DNA of 64,000 nucleotides from an uncultured Clostridia bacterium. Lineage in GTDB: Bacteria; Bacillota; Clostridia; Oscillospirales; Ruminococcaceae. The stretch is taken from positions 1-64,000 of the forward strand of contig CAMCOD010000008.1 in the NCBI GenBank assembly GCA_945876435.1, written 5' to 3'. The notes under the pieces were generated by a model. The model did no database searches, had not been told where the DNA came from, and was given only the letters and a program-made list of their open reading frames with translations. Position 1 is the first letter of the stretch. Every line of letters starts with the position of its first letter. Shown here piece by piece: positions 25,089-34,803 of this stretch. The position numbers and the translations under genes were made by a program.

Positions 25089-26267
25089 ATGGAGCAAAGA
25101 ACAGACGAAAAAATAGCTGCTTTACGAGAGATCCTTTCTTCCCATCCCTTCAAGCTGGTTCTCAGCAACGGAAAAGGTTGCGATTACCAGAAAATTGTCG
25201 TCCAGTACAAGGATGAAGGTTACTATCAGCTGGAAAAATATACGCAGAAACAGGTTTTCCATGAAAACATTTCTCCGGACTCTCTTTACCAAGCCTTGGA
25301 GGAGCTGCTTAAACTGGGTTATCGCCAACTCAACAGCTATAGCGCAGACTGCCAGATGGAAATGAAGCTGTCCAAAAAGGGAAAGGTCCTGCTGAACCGC
25401 CGAAATCAGGCGGCAGTAAAACCGACTTCTTCCTCCCACAATAAGGAGAAAAATTATATCCTTAAAGAGGGCACCATCATCCCGCCTTTGGTGGATCTGG
25501 GTATTTTCACACCGGACGGACGAGTGGTCAAGGCCATGTATGACAAATATCGCTAGATCAACCGGTTTATCGAAATTGTAGACGATGCTGTTTCCTCTCT
25601 GGATGAAAATCAGGAGCTGACCATTGTGGACTTCGGCTGCGGGAAATCCTACCTGACTTTCATTTTGTACTATTATTTCGTTGAGCTTCGCCATCGACCG
25701 GTAAAAATGATCGGTCTGGACCTGAAGGCTGATGTGATCCAGCACTGCAATCAGGTGGCGAAGAAATACAGCTATGAACATCTGACTTTCCAGATGGGTG
25801 ATATCAACGGTTTTCGCTATGACGGCGTCATTGATATGGTCATCACACTGCATGCCTGTGATACGGCCACGGACTTTGCCCTCTACAATGCCATACAGTG
25901 GAACGCTAAGATGATCTTTTCCGTTCCCTGCTGCCAGCATGAGCTGAACGGGCAGATCAAAACAGAAACCCTCTCTGTCCTGACAAAATACGGCATCATC
26001 CAGGAGCGGGTGGCGGCCTTGCTCACAGACGGCATACGAGACAGTCTGTTGGAAGCTTGCGGCTATCGGACACAGCTTTTGGAGTTTGTTGACCTGACCC
26101 ATTCCCCCAAAAACATTCTGATTCGTGCGGTGCGTTCCAATCTTCCTTTGAGGAAACGAATGGCCTCCCTAAAGGAAGTCAAACAGGCGATGGAAACGTT
26201 TTCTGTGGATCCTACCCTGTACCGCCTGCTTTCTGACGCAGGCCGACTGCCGGAGGAAAAACAATAA
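25089..26267 (+). pseudogene. SAM-dependent methyltransferase gene interrupted by an amber codon
   Basis: The single frame 25089-26267 would encode 392 residues but has TAG at 25554-25556, in VKAMYDKYR*INRFIEIVDD. The second half holds a class I methyltransferase domain (TIVDFGCGKSYLTFILYYYF, then MIGLDLKADVI and MVITLHACDTATDFALYN), resembling the Methyltransf_32 family. Homologues read Lys/Gln at this point, so a CAG-to-TAG change is likely. No frameshift is present and the rest looks intact, so the damage is recent, or the codon is read through at low level. The ORF track lists the halves separately (25080-25556 and 25626-26267). The ATG at 25089 follows GGGAGG by 9 bases. Confidence 0.8.
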
Positions 26268-26275
26268 AACACATA

Positions 26276-26312
26276 AAAACAGCAGCAGATTTATAAATCT
26301 GCTGCTGTTTTT
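26276..26312. terminator. Bidirectional terminator between the methyltransferase and cobA
   Basis: AAAACAGCAGCAGATTTA pairs perfectly with TAAATCTGCTGCTGTTTT (26276-26311) between convergent genes. Confidence 0.85.
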
Positions 26313-26316
26313 ATGT

Positions 26317-26841
26317 TTAAAACTCAATCCCTCTTCTGGCGCGGATACCTTTCTCAAAGGGGTGCTTGATTTTTCTGATCTCGCTGACATAGTCTGCCAG
26401 CTCCAGTAGCTGTCTGGATGGGTTGCGGCCGGTAAGAACCACCTCCAACCCTTCCGGACGGTCAATGAGGAAGTCCAGCAGGACCTTCTCCTCAATGATC
26501 CCATGATTGCAGGCAGAAACCGCCTCATCCAACACCAACAGGTCTGCGTTTTCTGCGGTTTTGATTGCCTCCGTCAGCAATTCGCTGTAGTCAGCCTTTG
26601 CCTGAGCCTGCTGCTCTGGGGTCATGTTTTTAAAGCGTCCAGGTATTGTTTTACAGTGAAGCGTGGTGATACCCTTCAACTGCTTTAAACTTTTCACCTC
26701 AGAGGAATTTCCGTTTTTGAAAAACTGGGTGAAAACCACTTTTTTTCCCGCGCCTGCGGCACGGACAGCCAAACCGGTGGCCGCGGTGGTTTTTCCTTTG
26801 CCATCGCCGCAATAAAGATGAACCAAACCCTGTACTTCCAT
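26317..26841 (-). CDS. cobA: Cob(I)yrinic acid a,c-diamide adenosyltransferase
   Basis: A 174-residue CobA/BtuR-type ATP:corrinoid adenosyltransferase that attaches the 5'-deoxyadenosyl group to cobalt. Walker A is YCGDGKGKTTAATGLAVRAA; DLLVLDEAVSACNHGIIEE is the Walker B region, and VVLTGRNPSRQLLELADYVSEI is a family block. Last gene of cbiB-cobD-cobQ-cobA, 2 bases after cobQ, and hence under the cobalamin riboswitch. Called btuR in some organisms. Confidence 0.92.
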   Translation of the reverse strand: MEVQGLVHLYCGDGKGKTTAATGLAVRAAGAGKKVVFTQFFKNGNSSEVKSLKQLKGITTLHCKTIPGRFKNMTPEQQAQAKADYSELLTEAIKTAENADLLVLDEAVSACNHGIIEEKVLLDFLIDRPEGLEVVLTGRNPSRQLLELADYVSEIRKIKHPFEKGIRARRGIEF

Positions 26842-26843
26842 GG

Positions 26844-28307
26844 CTACACCTCCCGATTCAGGATGCGGTAGATATAATCCATATCCAGACCCTGCCGAAC
26901 CGCGTCAGCCAGAAGATCATACTGCCGTTCCTTGTATTCTTTTCCATCAAATTGCTCCAAAGCGGCAAAATCCACGCCTTTTTTTCCACAAAGAGCCTTC
27001 AGGATACCATCGGCAATACCCGGCGCGTCAAAAATGCCGTGAATGTAGCTGCCGTAGACATTCCCTTGCCCCAGCAGCGGAGGCAATTCCCGATCACTTC
27101 TGCCCATGTGGATCTCATAACCCTCATAGGTCATGCCGCTAAGGGCGGACAAAAGCCCTTCCACCGCTCCAAAACAGCCTTTTGTCTGCTTCTGCACCTT
27201 CTCTCCCTGGAAAACTGTGTCCATATCCAGTAAACCGATACCCGCCATCTGGGATAAACCGCTGGCTTCCACCTGATCTGGATCTGCAATGCTTTGTCCC
27301 AGCATTTGATAGCCGCCGCAAACGCCAAAAATCAGGGTTCCTTTGGAAGCAGCCTTATGGATGGCAGCTTCCAAACCGCACTGGCGCAGCCATTTCAGAT
27401 CTGACATGGTGCTTTTTGTCCCAGGAAGAATGATCATATCCGGCTCATAAAGTTCTTTTACGCTGTCAACATAGCGCAGGGATACATTTTCATAGCGTTC
27501 AAAGGCGGAAAAATCTGTAAAGTTAGAAATACGAGGCAGACGGATCACCGCAATATCAATCATTTTTCGCACTGCGCTGCCGGTCAGTCTTTCTGAGAGG
27601 CTGTCTTCATCTTCCACATCCACATGGATATACGGGACCACACCAACCACTGGTGTTTTGCAGATCTCCTCCAGAACATTCAAGCCCGGCTCCAGAATCG
27701 AACGGTCGCCCCGGAATTTATTAACGATGGTTCCCTTGATCCGCTGCTGCTCTTCCGGCTCCAACAAGGCAATGGTTCCGTAAAGCTGGGCGAATACGCC
27801 TCCCCGGTCAATGTCGCCTACCAGCAGCACCGGCGCATCCACCAGCTTGGCAAGGCCCATGTTGACAATGTCCTCCTGCTTCAGGTTGATTTCCGCCGGA
27901 GAGCCTGCCCCTTCGATGACAATAATATCATTTTCCGCTGCCAGACTGTTGTAGGCCTCCAGCACAGCCGGAATATATTCTCTTTTCTTCTTATAATAGT
28001 CCATGGCTCGCATATTTCCCTGCACCACACCATTGACAATTACCTGGCTGCCCACATCTGTGGTAGGTTTCAGCAGGATCGGGTTCATCCGCACATCCGG
28101 TTTTATACCGGCGGCCTCTGCCTGCACCACCTGCGCCCGTCCCATTTCGCCGCCCTCCTCGGTAATAAAGGAGTTGAGGGCCATATTCTGACTTTTAAAC
28201 GGAGCCACCCGATATCCATCCTGCTTGAAGATCCGGCACAGTCCAGCTGCCAGCAAACTTTTGCCCGCATTGGACATGGTACCCTGGATCATGATACATT
28301 TGGCCAT
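26844..28307 (-). CDS. cobQ: Cobyric acid synthase
   Basis: A 487-residue glutamine- and ATP-dependent amidotransferase amidating adenosylcobyrinate a,c-diamide to adenosylcobyrate (CobQ/CbiP). The N-terminal synthetase domain has [20 protein letters not shown] and [11 protein letters not shown]. The C-terminal glutamine amidotransferase has the nucleophile in [11 protein letters not shown] and the histidine in GSYIHGIFD. Its ATG overlaps the cobD stop by one base (TAATG), so the two are translationally coupled. Cytoplasmic. Confidence 0.94.
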   Translation of the reverse strand: MAKCIMIQGTMSNAGKSLLAAGLCRIFKQDGYRVAPFKSQNMALNSFITEEGGEMGRAQVVQAEAAGIKPDVRMNPILLKPTTDVGSQVIVNGVVQGNMRAMDYYKKKREYIPAVLEAYNSLAAENDIIVIEGAGSPAEINLKQEDIVNMGLAKLVDAPVLLVGDIDRGGVFAQLYGTIALLEPEEQQRIKGTIVNKFRGDRSILEPGLNVLEEICKTPVVGVVPYIHVDVEDEDSLSERLTGSAVRKMIDIAVIRLPRISNFTDFSAFERYENVSLRYVDSVKELYEPDMIILPGTKSTMSDLKWLRQCGLEAAIHKAASKGTLIFGVCGGYQMLGQSIADPDQVEASGLSQMAGIGLLDMDTVFQGEKVQKQTKGCFGAVEGLLSALSGMTYEGYEIHMGRSDRELPPLLGQGNVYGSYIHGIFDAPGIADGILKALCGKKGVDFAALEQFDGKEYKERQYDLLADAVRQGLDMDYIYRILNREV

Positions 28308-29374
28308 TATTCCTCCGCCCTTTCCTGTACAATCCTATCAATTGCTTCCATCAGCTGCCGGTTTTGTTCCGGAAGCTTTACCGCTGTCCGGTACCAGCCC
28401 TCGCCCAAGCCGTGATAATTGGCGCAGTCCCTCAGCTGAATTCCCTGTTCCAGCAGCCTTTCCTTCAGAGGATACGGACTGTAAAAGAGAAGAAAGTTGA
28501 CTGCCGATGGGCACACATAGAAACCGATATGCTCAAGCTGTCCCTTCATCCACTCACGCTCTGTTCGGATTATTTTCTTGGCTTTCCGAAGGAAATTCTG
28601 TTCCTGCAGAGCCGCGATTCCGGCTTTCTGGGCCGGAAGGGACACATTCCAGGACTGTACGCTGCGGCTCATGGCCGTTAGAAGCCTGGTGTCGGCACAA
28701 AGACCGTAACCCAGCCGCAAGGCTGCCATACCGTAGCTTTTGGTAAATGCTTTCAGAATAAACAGATTGGGGAAAGCGTCCAGTTTTCTCTTCAGGCTGA
28801 CCGCTTTTTCTTCGTCGCACAGGTCCAGAAAACACTCGTCCACAAACAGTCTCATGTTCTTTTGATAACATATCTCCACAATGCGGTCCAACCGCTTTTC
28901 CGGAAGCAGTTGGCCGGTTGGATTGTTTGGGTTGCACAGTACCAGAACATCCCAGTCTCCCTTTTCCAGAAAGGAAAGAAACTCCTCATCCAGGGCAAAG
29001 TCTTTGTTTTGTTTCAGGCTGTAGCGTTCCACCTGACAACCCACACTTTCCAGAGCGGCGCTGTATTCCGAAAAAGTTGGCGCCAGCTCCAGTGCCTTTT
29101 TGGGCCTCAAAGCGCTGCAATAGGAGAAGATCAGTTCCGCCGCGCCGCTTCCGCAAAGGATTTTTTCCACTGGAACCTGCTCAAATGCTGAAATCGCCGC
29201 TGTCAGTTCCCGGCAATAGGGGTCCGGATACTGATGGAGGCAGTCAAGGCAGTCCCGGACAGCCTGTTTCACAGCTTCCGGCGTACCCAAAGGATTGGTA
29301 TTGGCCGAAAAATCAAGCGTTACTGGCCGGCTGTACAGGTCGCCGCCATGGGGATTTGTAGTTTGATAGAGCAA
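28307..29374 (-). CDS. cobD: Threonine-phosphate decarboxylase (CobD-like)
   Basis: A 355-residue fold-type I PLP enzyme. The PLP lysine lies in [30 protein letters not shown] and [13 protein letters not shown] are typical of the histidinol-phosphate aminotransferase/CobD group. Its position between cbiB and cobQ in a cobalamin operon supports L-threonine-O-3-phosphate decarboxylation to (R)-1-aminopropan-2-ol phosphate, the nucleotide-loop linker; HisC is the sequence-level alternative. The start is TTG at 29374 after GAAGGGAGAGG. It overlaps cobQ by one base. Confidence 0.85.
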   Translation of the reverse strand: MLYQTTNPHGGDLYSRPVTLDFSANTNPLGTPEAVKQAVRDCLDCLHQYPDPYCRELTAAISAFEQVPVEKILCGSGAAELIFSYCSALRPKKALELAPTFSEYSAALESVGCQVERYSLKQNKDFALDEEFLSFLEKGDWDVLVLCNPNNPTGQLLPEKRLDRIVEICYQKNMRLFVDECFLDLCDEEKAVSLKRKLDAFPNLFILKAFTKSYGMAALRLGYGLCADTRLLTAMSRSVQSWNVSLPAQKAGIAALQEQNFLRKAKKIIRTEREWMKGQLEHIGFYVCPSAVNFLLFYSPYPLKERLLEQGIQLRDCANYHGLGEGWYRTAVKLPEQNRQLMEAIDRIVQERAEE

Positions 29375-29389
29375 AATCCTCTCTCCCTT

Positions 29390-30346
29390 CTAAAAAATCA
29401 ACAGCCGAAGTAGTACAGCCAGCAGCAGCGCCAAAACCGCTGTCAGCATCATCAAATGACAGGCCAGCGGGATATCTTCATGTTCGATGGGACGCAGCTC
29501 GTCGCCAATGTACTCTTTTTTATGTAAAACACCATGATACCAGGCGTCTCCTGCCAGCCGTAGGCCCAAAAGGCCGGCACAGACAGATTCTGTCTGCGCT
29601 GAATTTGGGCTGGCATGTTTGCGGCGATCTCTGCGGAAGATTTTCCATCCGTTTTTTCCGTCCAGACCCAAAAGGGTACCGGCCGCCAACATCAGAAAGG
29701 CGGAAATTCTCGCCGGAAGATAATTCATCACATCATCCATCTTTGCCGGGATGAAGCCAATATTTCGGTATGGCTCCTCCACATAGCCTAGCATGGAATC
29801 CATTGTGTTCACCGCTTTGTAGAAAAAGCCCAGCGGTGCTCCGCCCAACGCCAGAAACAGCAGCGGAGCCACTATGCCATCCGATGTATTTTCCGCAACT
29901 GTCTCCACTGCAGCCCGGGTAACACCGGCATCGTCCAAACGGCTCACATCACGGCCCACGATCATGGAGACCGCTTTGCGGGAGGCCTCCAAATCTCCGC
30001 TTTCCAGCGCAGTATAAACCTTCATGCTTTCGTCCTTCAGGGATTTGGTGGCCAAAATCTGCCAGCACATCAGGCTCTCCACCCCAATTCCCAGCCAGGG
30101 ATGGACACGGTAACAAATCCACAGGATCAACGCCGGTACACCGGTGGAAACAAGGACAACCAAAATCCAGAGCAACCCACCGGCCAGGCGTTCTCCTTTC
30201 TCGGTTTTCGGGAAGAGGCTACGCATTTTCTTTTCCAAGGCGGAGATCAGCTTGCCGATCAGCACTACCGGGTGAGGAATATTGTGGGGATCGCCAATCA
30301 GCAGGTCAATTCCAAAGCCCAACAGCAGGGCAAAAAAGGTCCACAT
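29390..30346 (-). CDS. cbiB: Adenosylcobinamide-phosphate synthase
   Basis: A 318-residue membrane protein attaching the aminopropanol arm to adenosylcobyrate (CbiB; CobD in Pseudomonas naming). Conserved blocks FGIDLLIGDPHNIPHPVVLIG, MIVGRDVSRLDDAGVTRAAVETVAENTSDG and APLGFFYKAVNTMDSMLGY are clear, with four to five hydrophobic segments. The ATG at 30346 after AAAGGAG is preferred; the track's start adds nine residues in the riboswitch terminator region. First gene of the operon, directly downstream of the riboswitch. Confidence 0.92.
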   Translation of the reverse strand: MWTFFALLLGFGIDLLIGDPHNIPHPVVLIGKLISALEKKMRSLFPKTEKGERLAGGLLWILVVLVSTGVPALILWICYRVHPWLGIGVESLMCWQILATKSLKDESMKVYTALESGDLEASRKAVSMIVGRDVSRLDDAGVTRAAVETVAENTSDGIVAPLLFLALGGAPLGFFYKAVNTMDSMLGYVEEPYRNIGFIPAKMDDVMNYLPARISAFLMLAAGTLLGLDGKNGWKIFRRDRRKHASPNSAQTESVCAGLLGLRLAGDAWYHGVLHKKEYIGDELRPIEHEDIPLACHLMMLTAVLALLLAVLLRLLIF

Positions 30347-30370
30347 GATTCTTACTCCTTTCAGCGGACG

Positions 30371-30410
30371 CAAAAAGGCCGCGGCAACCGATAAACCGTT
30401 GCCGCGACCG
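30371..30410 (-). terminator. Terminator of the cobalamin riboswitch (expression platform)
   Basis: On the minus strand GGTCGCGGCAAC pairs with GTTGCCGCGGCC (one G-U) followed by TTTTTGCG. It lies between the aptamer and cbiB, so cobalamin binding would favour termination. Confidence 0.75.
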
Positions 30411-30459
30411 TATTTCCGCAGTCAAAATTTCCTTTTTCCATAACGGGTGGATCGGGGGG

Positions 30460-30650
30460 CTTCAAGCAGGTCTTCTGACTTACGCTTACCGGATCTCTCC
30501 AACGTCCAAGGCTTTGCCTTCCCGGTTTCCCAGTGACTGATTTTCATCAACAAACCTTGGACTCAGCGCTTACAGCGGCGGTACCATGCGGGATTTTCAC
30601 CCGCTTCTCTATTCTTCCCGCATTTTCATCCGCGGGACACTTGAAGCATT
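30460..30650 (-). promoter_or_regulatory. Cobalamin riboswitch
   Basis: Read on the minus strand the region has GGTGAAAATCCCGCATGGTA, then CCGCCGCTGTAAGCG. The B12-box region TCACTGGGAAACCGGGAAGG follows, and GTCAGAAGACCTGC ends it. These match the conserved segments of AdoCbl-type cobalamin aptamers in the right order, upstream of cbiB. Confidence 0.88.
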
Positions 30651-30674
30651 GTTTATTTCGTTTCTTTCGCTTCT

Positions 30675-30702
30675 ATTGTAGCATCCTGCCGCACTTTGTC
30701 AA
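30675..30702 (-). promoter_or_regulatory. Promoter of the cobalamin operon
   Basis: On the minus strand: TTGACA (30697-30702), 16-base spacer, TACAAT (30675-30680), just upstream of the riboswitch. Confidence 0.7.
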
Positions 30703-30828
30703 GGCTTTCGCAGAGAATTCCCTTCCGCTGACGCCTCTGTTTTCTTCCGATTTTGTCGAAAACTCTGTACTTCCTTGTCGAAGTATGCTATTCTTAAAAA
30801 AACATCCGTTTCGCGGAAGGAGACAGCC

Positions 30829-31917
30829 ATGAAGATTCAACAAGTGCCCTTGAGCTACCGTGGAAATTATATACAGGGCTATCGCTGTGGGCAAGGTTCG
30901 GACGTGATCCTGCTGATCCACGGCGCAGGAGTGGATAGCGCCATGCTTTCCTGGAAGGAGATCATGGAGCGTCTTGGCAAAAAAACAACCGTATATGCTT
31001 TCGATCTCCCTGGATATGGGAACAGCGATCCAATGGAGAGCATCCCGGAAGAAGGATTTTATCCATATTACCACCATACTCTGGAAGCGGTCGTGGATCA
31101 GTTGAAACTGGACCGTTTTGTACTGGTGGGGCTCTCCATGGGCGGCGCCATTGCCATCCGCTACGCTTTGGAGCATCCGGAACATGTCTGCGGACTGGTT
31201 CCGGTCAGCAGCTGGGGCTTATCCCCAAAAGCGCCTTATCATTCGATGACCTGTTGGATCGTCCATCACACAGACTGGATCCGCCGTTCCTGCCTGAAAA
31301 TGGCCAAATCCCCGGCTCTGATCCGGGCCATGATACAGTACTCCCTTTTTGGCCGGAAAAATACAGTGACGGAGGAACTGGTGGAGGAGCTTTCCCAGCT
31401 GCTACAAAAGCCCTCCGCAATGGACTCCATTGATTTTTATCAGAAAAGCTCTGTTTCTCCCCAAGGAGCCATTCCCTATTTTGGCGACGAACTGTCCCGT
31501 CTGAAAATGCCTGTTTTGCTGATCAATGGCAAACGGGATCCGTTGGTTCCCCGCTCTCACGCGGAGCAGGCCACCCGCATCATCCCCAACAGCCGTTTGC
31601 ATGTTATGCCAAGCTGCAAACACTGGTGTTGCAAGGAACAGCCGGAGCTGTTTTGTCAGGCCCTTTGGACCTTTGTCAAGAGAGACTGTCTGTTTTCTTA
31701 TAAAAACATGCTGCCCTACAGCCCGGAAGAAACAAAAATGTCGCCGTCTTTCCAGAAAGCAGAGGAAAATCTTCTTCATCAAAACCTGAAAAAACGCTGG
31801 GAGAAGCGTCGGCGGCAGAATACCCGGCAGCGCCTGACAGAGACTGCCGCTTCCGGAACAAAGCAAAGGAAACAGCCGATCCCAATTAAAGCAAGAAACA
31901 AAAAACGCACAGCATAA
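30829..31917 (+). CDS. Alpha/beta hydrolase with a basic C-terminal tail
   Basis: A 362-residue serine hydrolase. The alpha/beta-hydrolase core covers about residues 1-280: oxyanion-hole HGAG near residue 30, nucleophile elbow GLSMGGA, acid in NGKRDPLVP and histidine in SCKHWCC. Substrate unknown. Beyond the core are about 80 extra residues rich in Lys/Arg/Gln (NLKKRWEKRRRQNTRQRL and KQPIPIKARNKKRTA), not part of the fold and unusual for this family. No signal peptide. The ATG at 30829 with GGAAGGAG is preferred to 30775. It runs convergently into the CorC/HlyC gene and is divergent from the cobalamin operon. Confidence 0.85.
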   Translation: MKIQQVPLSYRGNYIQGYRCGQGSDVILLIHGAGVDSAMLSWKEIMERLGKKTTVYAFDLPGYGNSDPMESIPEEGFYPYYHHTLEAVVDQLKLDRFVLVGLSMGGAIAIRYALEHPEHVCGLVPVSSWGLSPKAPYHSMTCWIVHHTDWIRRSCLKMAKSPALIRAMIQYSLFGRKNTVTEELVEELSQLLQKPSAMDSIDFYQKSSVSPQGAIPYFGDELSRLKMPVLLINGKRDPLVPRSHAEQATRIIPNSRLHVMPSCKHWCCKEQPELFCQALWTFVKRDCLFSYKNMLPYSPEETKMSPSFQKAEENLLHQNLKKRWEKRRRQNTRQRLTETAASGTKQRKQPIPIKARNKKRTA

Positions 31918-31932
31918 GGCTGCGCGTTTTCT
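31901..31932. terminator. Terminator after the alpha/beta hydrolase
   Basis: AAAACGCACAGC/GCTGCGCGTTTT (one mismatch) around ATAAG, overlapping the last codons of the gene, followed by CTTTTTA. Confidence 0.7.
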
Positions 31933-31950
31933 TTTTATGTTTTCTTTTTA

Positions 31951-33285
31951 TCAGGAATGATTCTCTTCTTCACCGGATGGCAGAATCTCCGCCTTCACTT
32001 TCATAATGCGGCGTTCCTTCACCAGAAGAACTGTGAAGCGCAGGTGATCCACTTCTACCACCGGATGCTCGTTTTCACCGGGGATGCGGTCCAGCAGATC
32101 GGTGACAAATCCACCCAGCGTGTCATGTTCCTCGGATTTCTCCAGTTCCACATCTAGCGTTTTTTCCACGTCTTCCATGCTCAGTGCGCCGCTGAGGACA
32201 AACTCATTGTCAGAAAGCTGCAAAACTTCTTCCTCTTCATCATCGTACTCGTCCTGCATATTGCCCACGATGGCTTCCAGCAGATCCTCCATCGTCACCA
32301 CGCCGGAGGTGCCGCCGTATTCGTCCACCACTACTGCGATCTGTGTTTTTTTCGCCTTAAACAGCTTAAACAGCTCGGTGCAGCGCTTGGATTCCGGTAC
32401 AAAAAGCACTTCCCGGATAAAAGGCTTGATCGTCTCGTCTTTGATGCAGGGATTTTCCACATATTTCAACAGATCCTTGACGAAAAGTACACCTACAATA
32501 TCATCTATATTGTCCTCATAGACCGGGATTCGAGAAAAGCCCTCCTCCATGGCGGTTTTTGCCACTTCTATAATAGTAGCTGTATCTTCTACCGCTACCA
32601 TCTCCGTGCGGTGTGTCATAACCTCTGCAACCGTCTTCTCATCAAACTCAAAGATGTTATTAATCATCTCTTTTTCTGATTTTTCGATGGTGCCCTCTTC
32701 GTTGCCCACATCCACCATCAGGCGGATTTCCTCTTCCGTAACCTGTTCCACTTTGGCGTTGGGATCTATGCGGAAACAGAGCAGAAGCAAATTGGTCACT
32801 CCATTGAGCAGTGCGGCAAACGGCAGACTGATGCGGTAAACCAGATCCAGCAGCGGTGCTGTGTACAGAACCGATTGGTCAAGATGCTGCACCAACAGTT
32901 TCTTTGGCAGCAGCGTACCCAAAAGCATCACCAGAATGGTCAGCAGCAGAGTCAGCAGCAGGACAGCCGCAAGACGTACTCCCCCCTCCTGGAATGGAAG
33001 AAACGTCAGCTTCGCGCTCAAGGCAGGGGCAAACGTCTGCGCCATTTGGATGGCAGTCAAAAAGCCGACCAAAACACTGCCGCTTTGAATGGTAGCCAGA
33101 AATCGTCCGGGATCGTCCAACAGACGAAGCAAAAGACCGGCACGGCTGTCTCCATCCTCCGCAAGATGCTCCAATCTGGCTTCGCTGGCATAGAGAACAA
33201 CCGTCTCTCCTGCCGCCAGAGCCACGCGGAACAGCAGGTATACAATCAGTAAGATCAGACAAAACATGGTACTGTCAGGGTCCAT
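31951..33285 (-). CDS. CNNM/CBS-domain CorC-HlyC family membrane protein
   Basis: A 444-residue protein with an N-terminal CNNM (DUF21) membrane domain of three to four helices (FCLILLIVYLLFRVALAAGE, LLLTLLLTILVMLLGTLLP). A CBS pair (around VMTHRTEMVAVEDTA and CTELFKLFKAKKTQIAVVVD) follows, with a C-terminal CorC_HlyC domain (FVLSGALSMEDVEKTLD, GGFVTDLLDRIP). The family is often called hemolysin, but the better supported role is magnesium or cobalt efflux/homeostasis. The ATG at 33285 with AAAAGGAG is preferred to the track start. Monocistronic on the minus strand. Confidence 0.85.
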   Translation of the reverse strand: MDPDSTMFCLILLIVYLLFRVALAAGETVVLYASEARLEHLAEDGDSRAGLLLRLLDDPGRFLATIQSGSVLVGFLTAIQMAQTFAPALSAKLTFLPFQEGGVRLAAVLLLTLLLTILVMLLGTLLPKKLLVQHLDQSVLYTAPLLDLVYRISLPFAALLNGVTNLLLLCFRIDPNAKVEQVTEEEIRLMVDVGNEEGTIEKSEKEMINNIFEFDEKTVAEVMTHRTEMVAVEDTATIIEVAKTAMEEGFSRIPVYEDNIDDIVGVLFVKDLLKYVENPCIKDETIKPFIREVLFVPESKRCTELFKLFKAKKTQIAVVVDEYGGTSGVVTMEDLLEAIVGNMQDEYDDEEEEVLQLSDNEFVLSGALSMEDVEKTLDVELEKSEEHDTLGGFVTDLLDRIPGENEHPVVEVDHLRFTVLLVKERRIMKVKAEILPSGEEENHS

Positions 33286-33418
33286 TTTCAATTTTCTCCT
33301 TTTTGGCAATAAGTATATAGTCTTACTTTATTATTATAGCGTCAATCGGTTCTTCTTTTCAAGGGCCATTTGGACGAATTGGAAGGACAAAACGAAGAAT
33401 TTTCCACGAAAAAGGCAG

Positions 33419-33464
33419 AAAAAAAGGGAAAAACGCCGATTTAATCAGCTTTTCTCCCTTTTTA
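33419..33464. terminator. Terminator after cinA
   Basis: AAAAAGGGA at 33421-33429 pairs with TCCCTTTTT at 33455-33463 around an inner imperfect stem, with T-runs on both strands. It lies just before the cinA stop on the minus strand. Confidence 0.6.
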
Positions 33465-33467
33465 TGC

Positions 33468-34727
33468 TTATTTTGCCATACCGGCAGCTTTCCAAACCAG
33501 ATGCAGGGCGTGAGATGAAGCAATATAACGGATATATTCTCTGGCGTCGTCGCCCCGGGAAGGAATATGCAGTTCCAGAACCTGACAGAAGGCATCGCTG
33601 TCCACCGCTACATAAACAAGTCCCACCGGCTTCTCCTCTGTTCCACCGCCCGGGCCGGCGATCCCCGTGGTAGAAACGCCAATTTCTGCCCCGCTCAGCC
33701 GGCGGATACCGGCAGCCATCTCCTTTGCTGTTTCCGGAGAAACCGCGCCGTATTTCTCCAGCGTCTCATGGGAAACGCCCAGAACCTTCTCCTTGATTTC
33801 ATTCGCATAGGAACAAACACCGCAGTCAAACACAGCGGAAGCACCATCCACTTCCGTGATGCGCTTGGAAACATAACCTCCGGTACAGCTTTCCGCTGTT
33901 GCGACACGAAGGCCCTTTTCCGCCAAACGGCGGACTGCCGCAGTCTGGAGATCACCCACGTCAATGCCGTAGATGAACTCTCCCGCCATTTCCCGCACCT
34001 TTTCGATTACAGGTTGGAGAATCGGATCCGGGTTTTCTCCTCTGGCAACTCTGGCCGTCACCCGCAGCATCACTTCACCGGATTTTGCGTAGGGAGCCAA
34101 GGTTGGATTGGTGCTGGATACCATCAGATCGTGGAGCCGGTGCTCCAGCAGGGATTCTCCGATGCCAAACAGATGGATCATTTTGGAGACCAGAACCGTG
34201 TCACTGTCCTTCATCAAATAGGGCAGCACATAATGCTCAAACATGGGCTTCATTTCCCTTGGCGGCCCAGGGAGCATAAAGGCGACTTTGCCATCCTGCT
34301 CAATGGCACAGCCCGGCGCTGTTCCATTGGGATTCGGAAAGATCGTGCAGCCTTCCGGCATCATGGCCTGTTTGCGGTTATTATCGCTCATGGGACGGCC
34401 AATGGCCCGGAAATGCTCCTCAATATGTTGGAGCGACTCTTTATCCAGCACTAATTTCCGACCAAAATAAGACGCAATGGTCTCTTTGGACAGATCGTCA
34501 TAGGTCGGACCAAGTCCGCCGGTGGTGATCACAATATCCGAACGGGAAAATGCCCGGGTCAGACTGTCCAATAAACGCTGAGGATTGTCCCCCACAACCT
34601 CCTGGTGATAAACATTGACGCCGTTTTGCGCCAAACCTCTGGCAATATAGGCGGCGTTGGTATTTACGGTATTTCCCATCAGCAATTCGGTGCCGATGGC
34701 GAGAATTTCCGCACTTTTCTGTTTCAT
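33468..34727 (-). CDS. cinA: Competence/damage-inducible protein CinA
   Basis: A 419-residue two-domain protein. The N-terminal MoCF-like domain (EILAIGTELLMGNTVNTNA, ITTGGLGPTYDDLSKE) is linked to ADP-ribose/NAD pyrophosphatase activity. The C-terminal CinA domain (TAESCTGGYVSKRIT, TTGIAGPGGGTEEKPVG) is linked to nicotinamide-mononucleotide deamidation. The ATG at 34727 follows GGAGG; the track's extra 44 residues are not conserved. In many relatives cinA sits between pgsA and recA. Here it has been separated from that cluster. Confidence 0.93.
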   Translation of the reverse strand: MKQKSAEILAIGTELLMGNTVNTNAAYIARGLAQNGVNVYHQEVVGDNPQRLLDSLTRAFSRSDIVITTGGLGPTYDDLSKETIASYFGRKLVLDKESLQHIEEHFRAIGRPMSDNNRKQAMMPEGCTIFPNPNGTAPGCAIEQDGKVAFMLPGPPREMKPMFEHYVLPYLMKDSDTVLVSKMIHLFGIGESLLEHRLHDLMVSSTNPTLAPYAKSGEVMLRVTARVARGENPDPILQPVIEKVREMAGEFIYGIDVGDLQTAAVRRLAEKGLRVATAESCTGGYVSKRITEVDGASAVFDCGVCSYANEIKEKVLGVSHETLEKYGAVSPETAKEMAAGIRRLSGAEIGVSTTGIAGPGGGTEEKPVGLVYVAVDSDAFCQVLELHIPSRGDDAREYIRYIASSHALHLVWKAAGMAK

Positions 34728-34803
34728 GGAAAGACCTCCGCTTCTAAAATAATCGTTTTCTTTCACCATAGCACAAGCTTCCTTGGGTTTCAAGGAGATT
34801 TTC

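Noticed and set aside
25089-26267. Genome-wide TAG recoding (amber to Gln)
   Set aside because: Intact neighbours use TAG as their stop, RF1 (prfA) is present, and two of three amber-containing genes are also frameshifted; simple decay explains the data.
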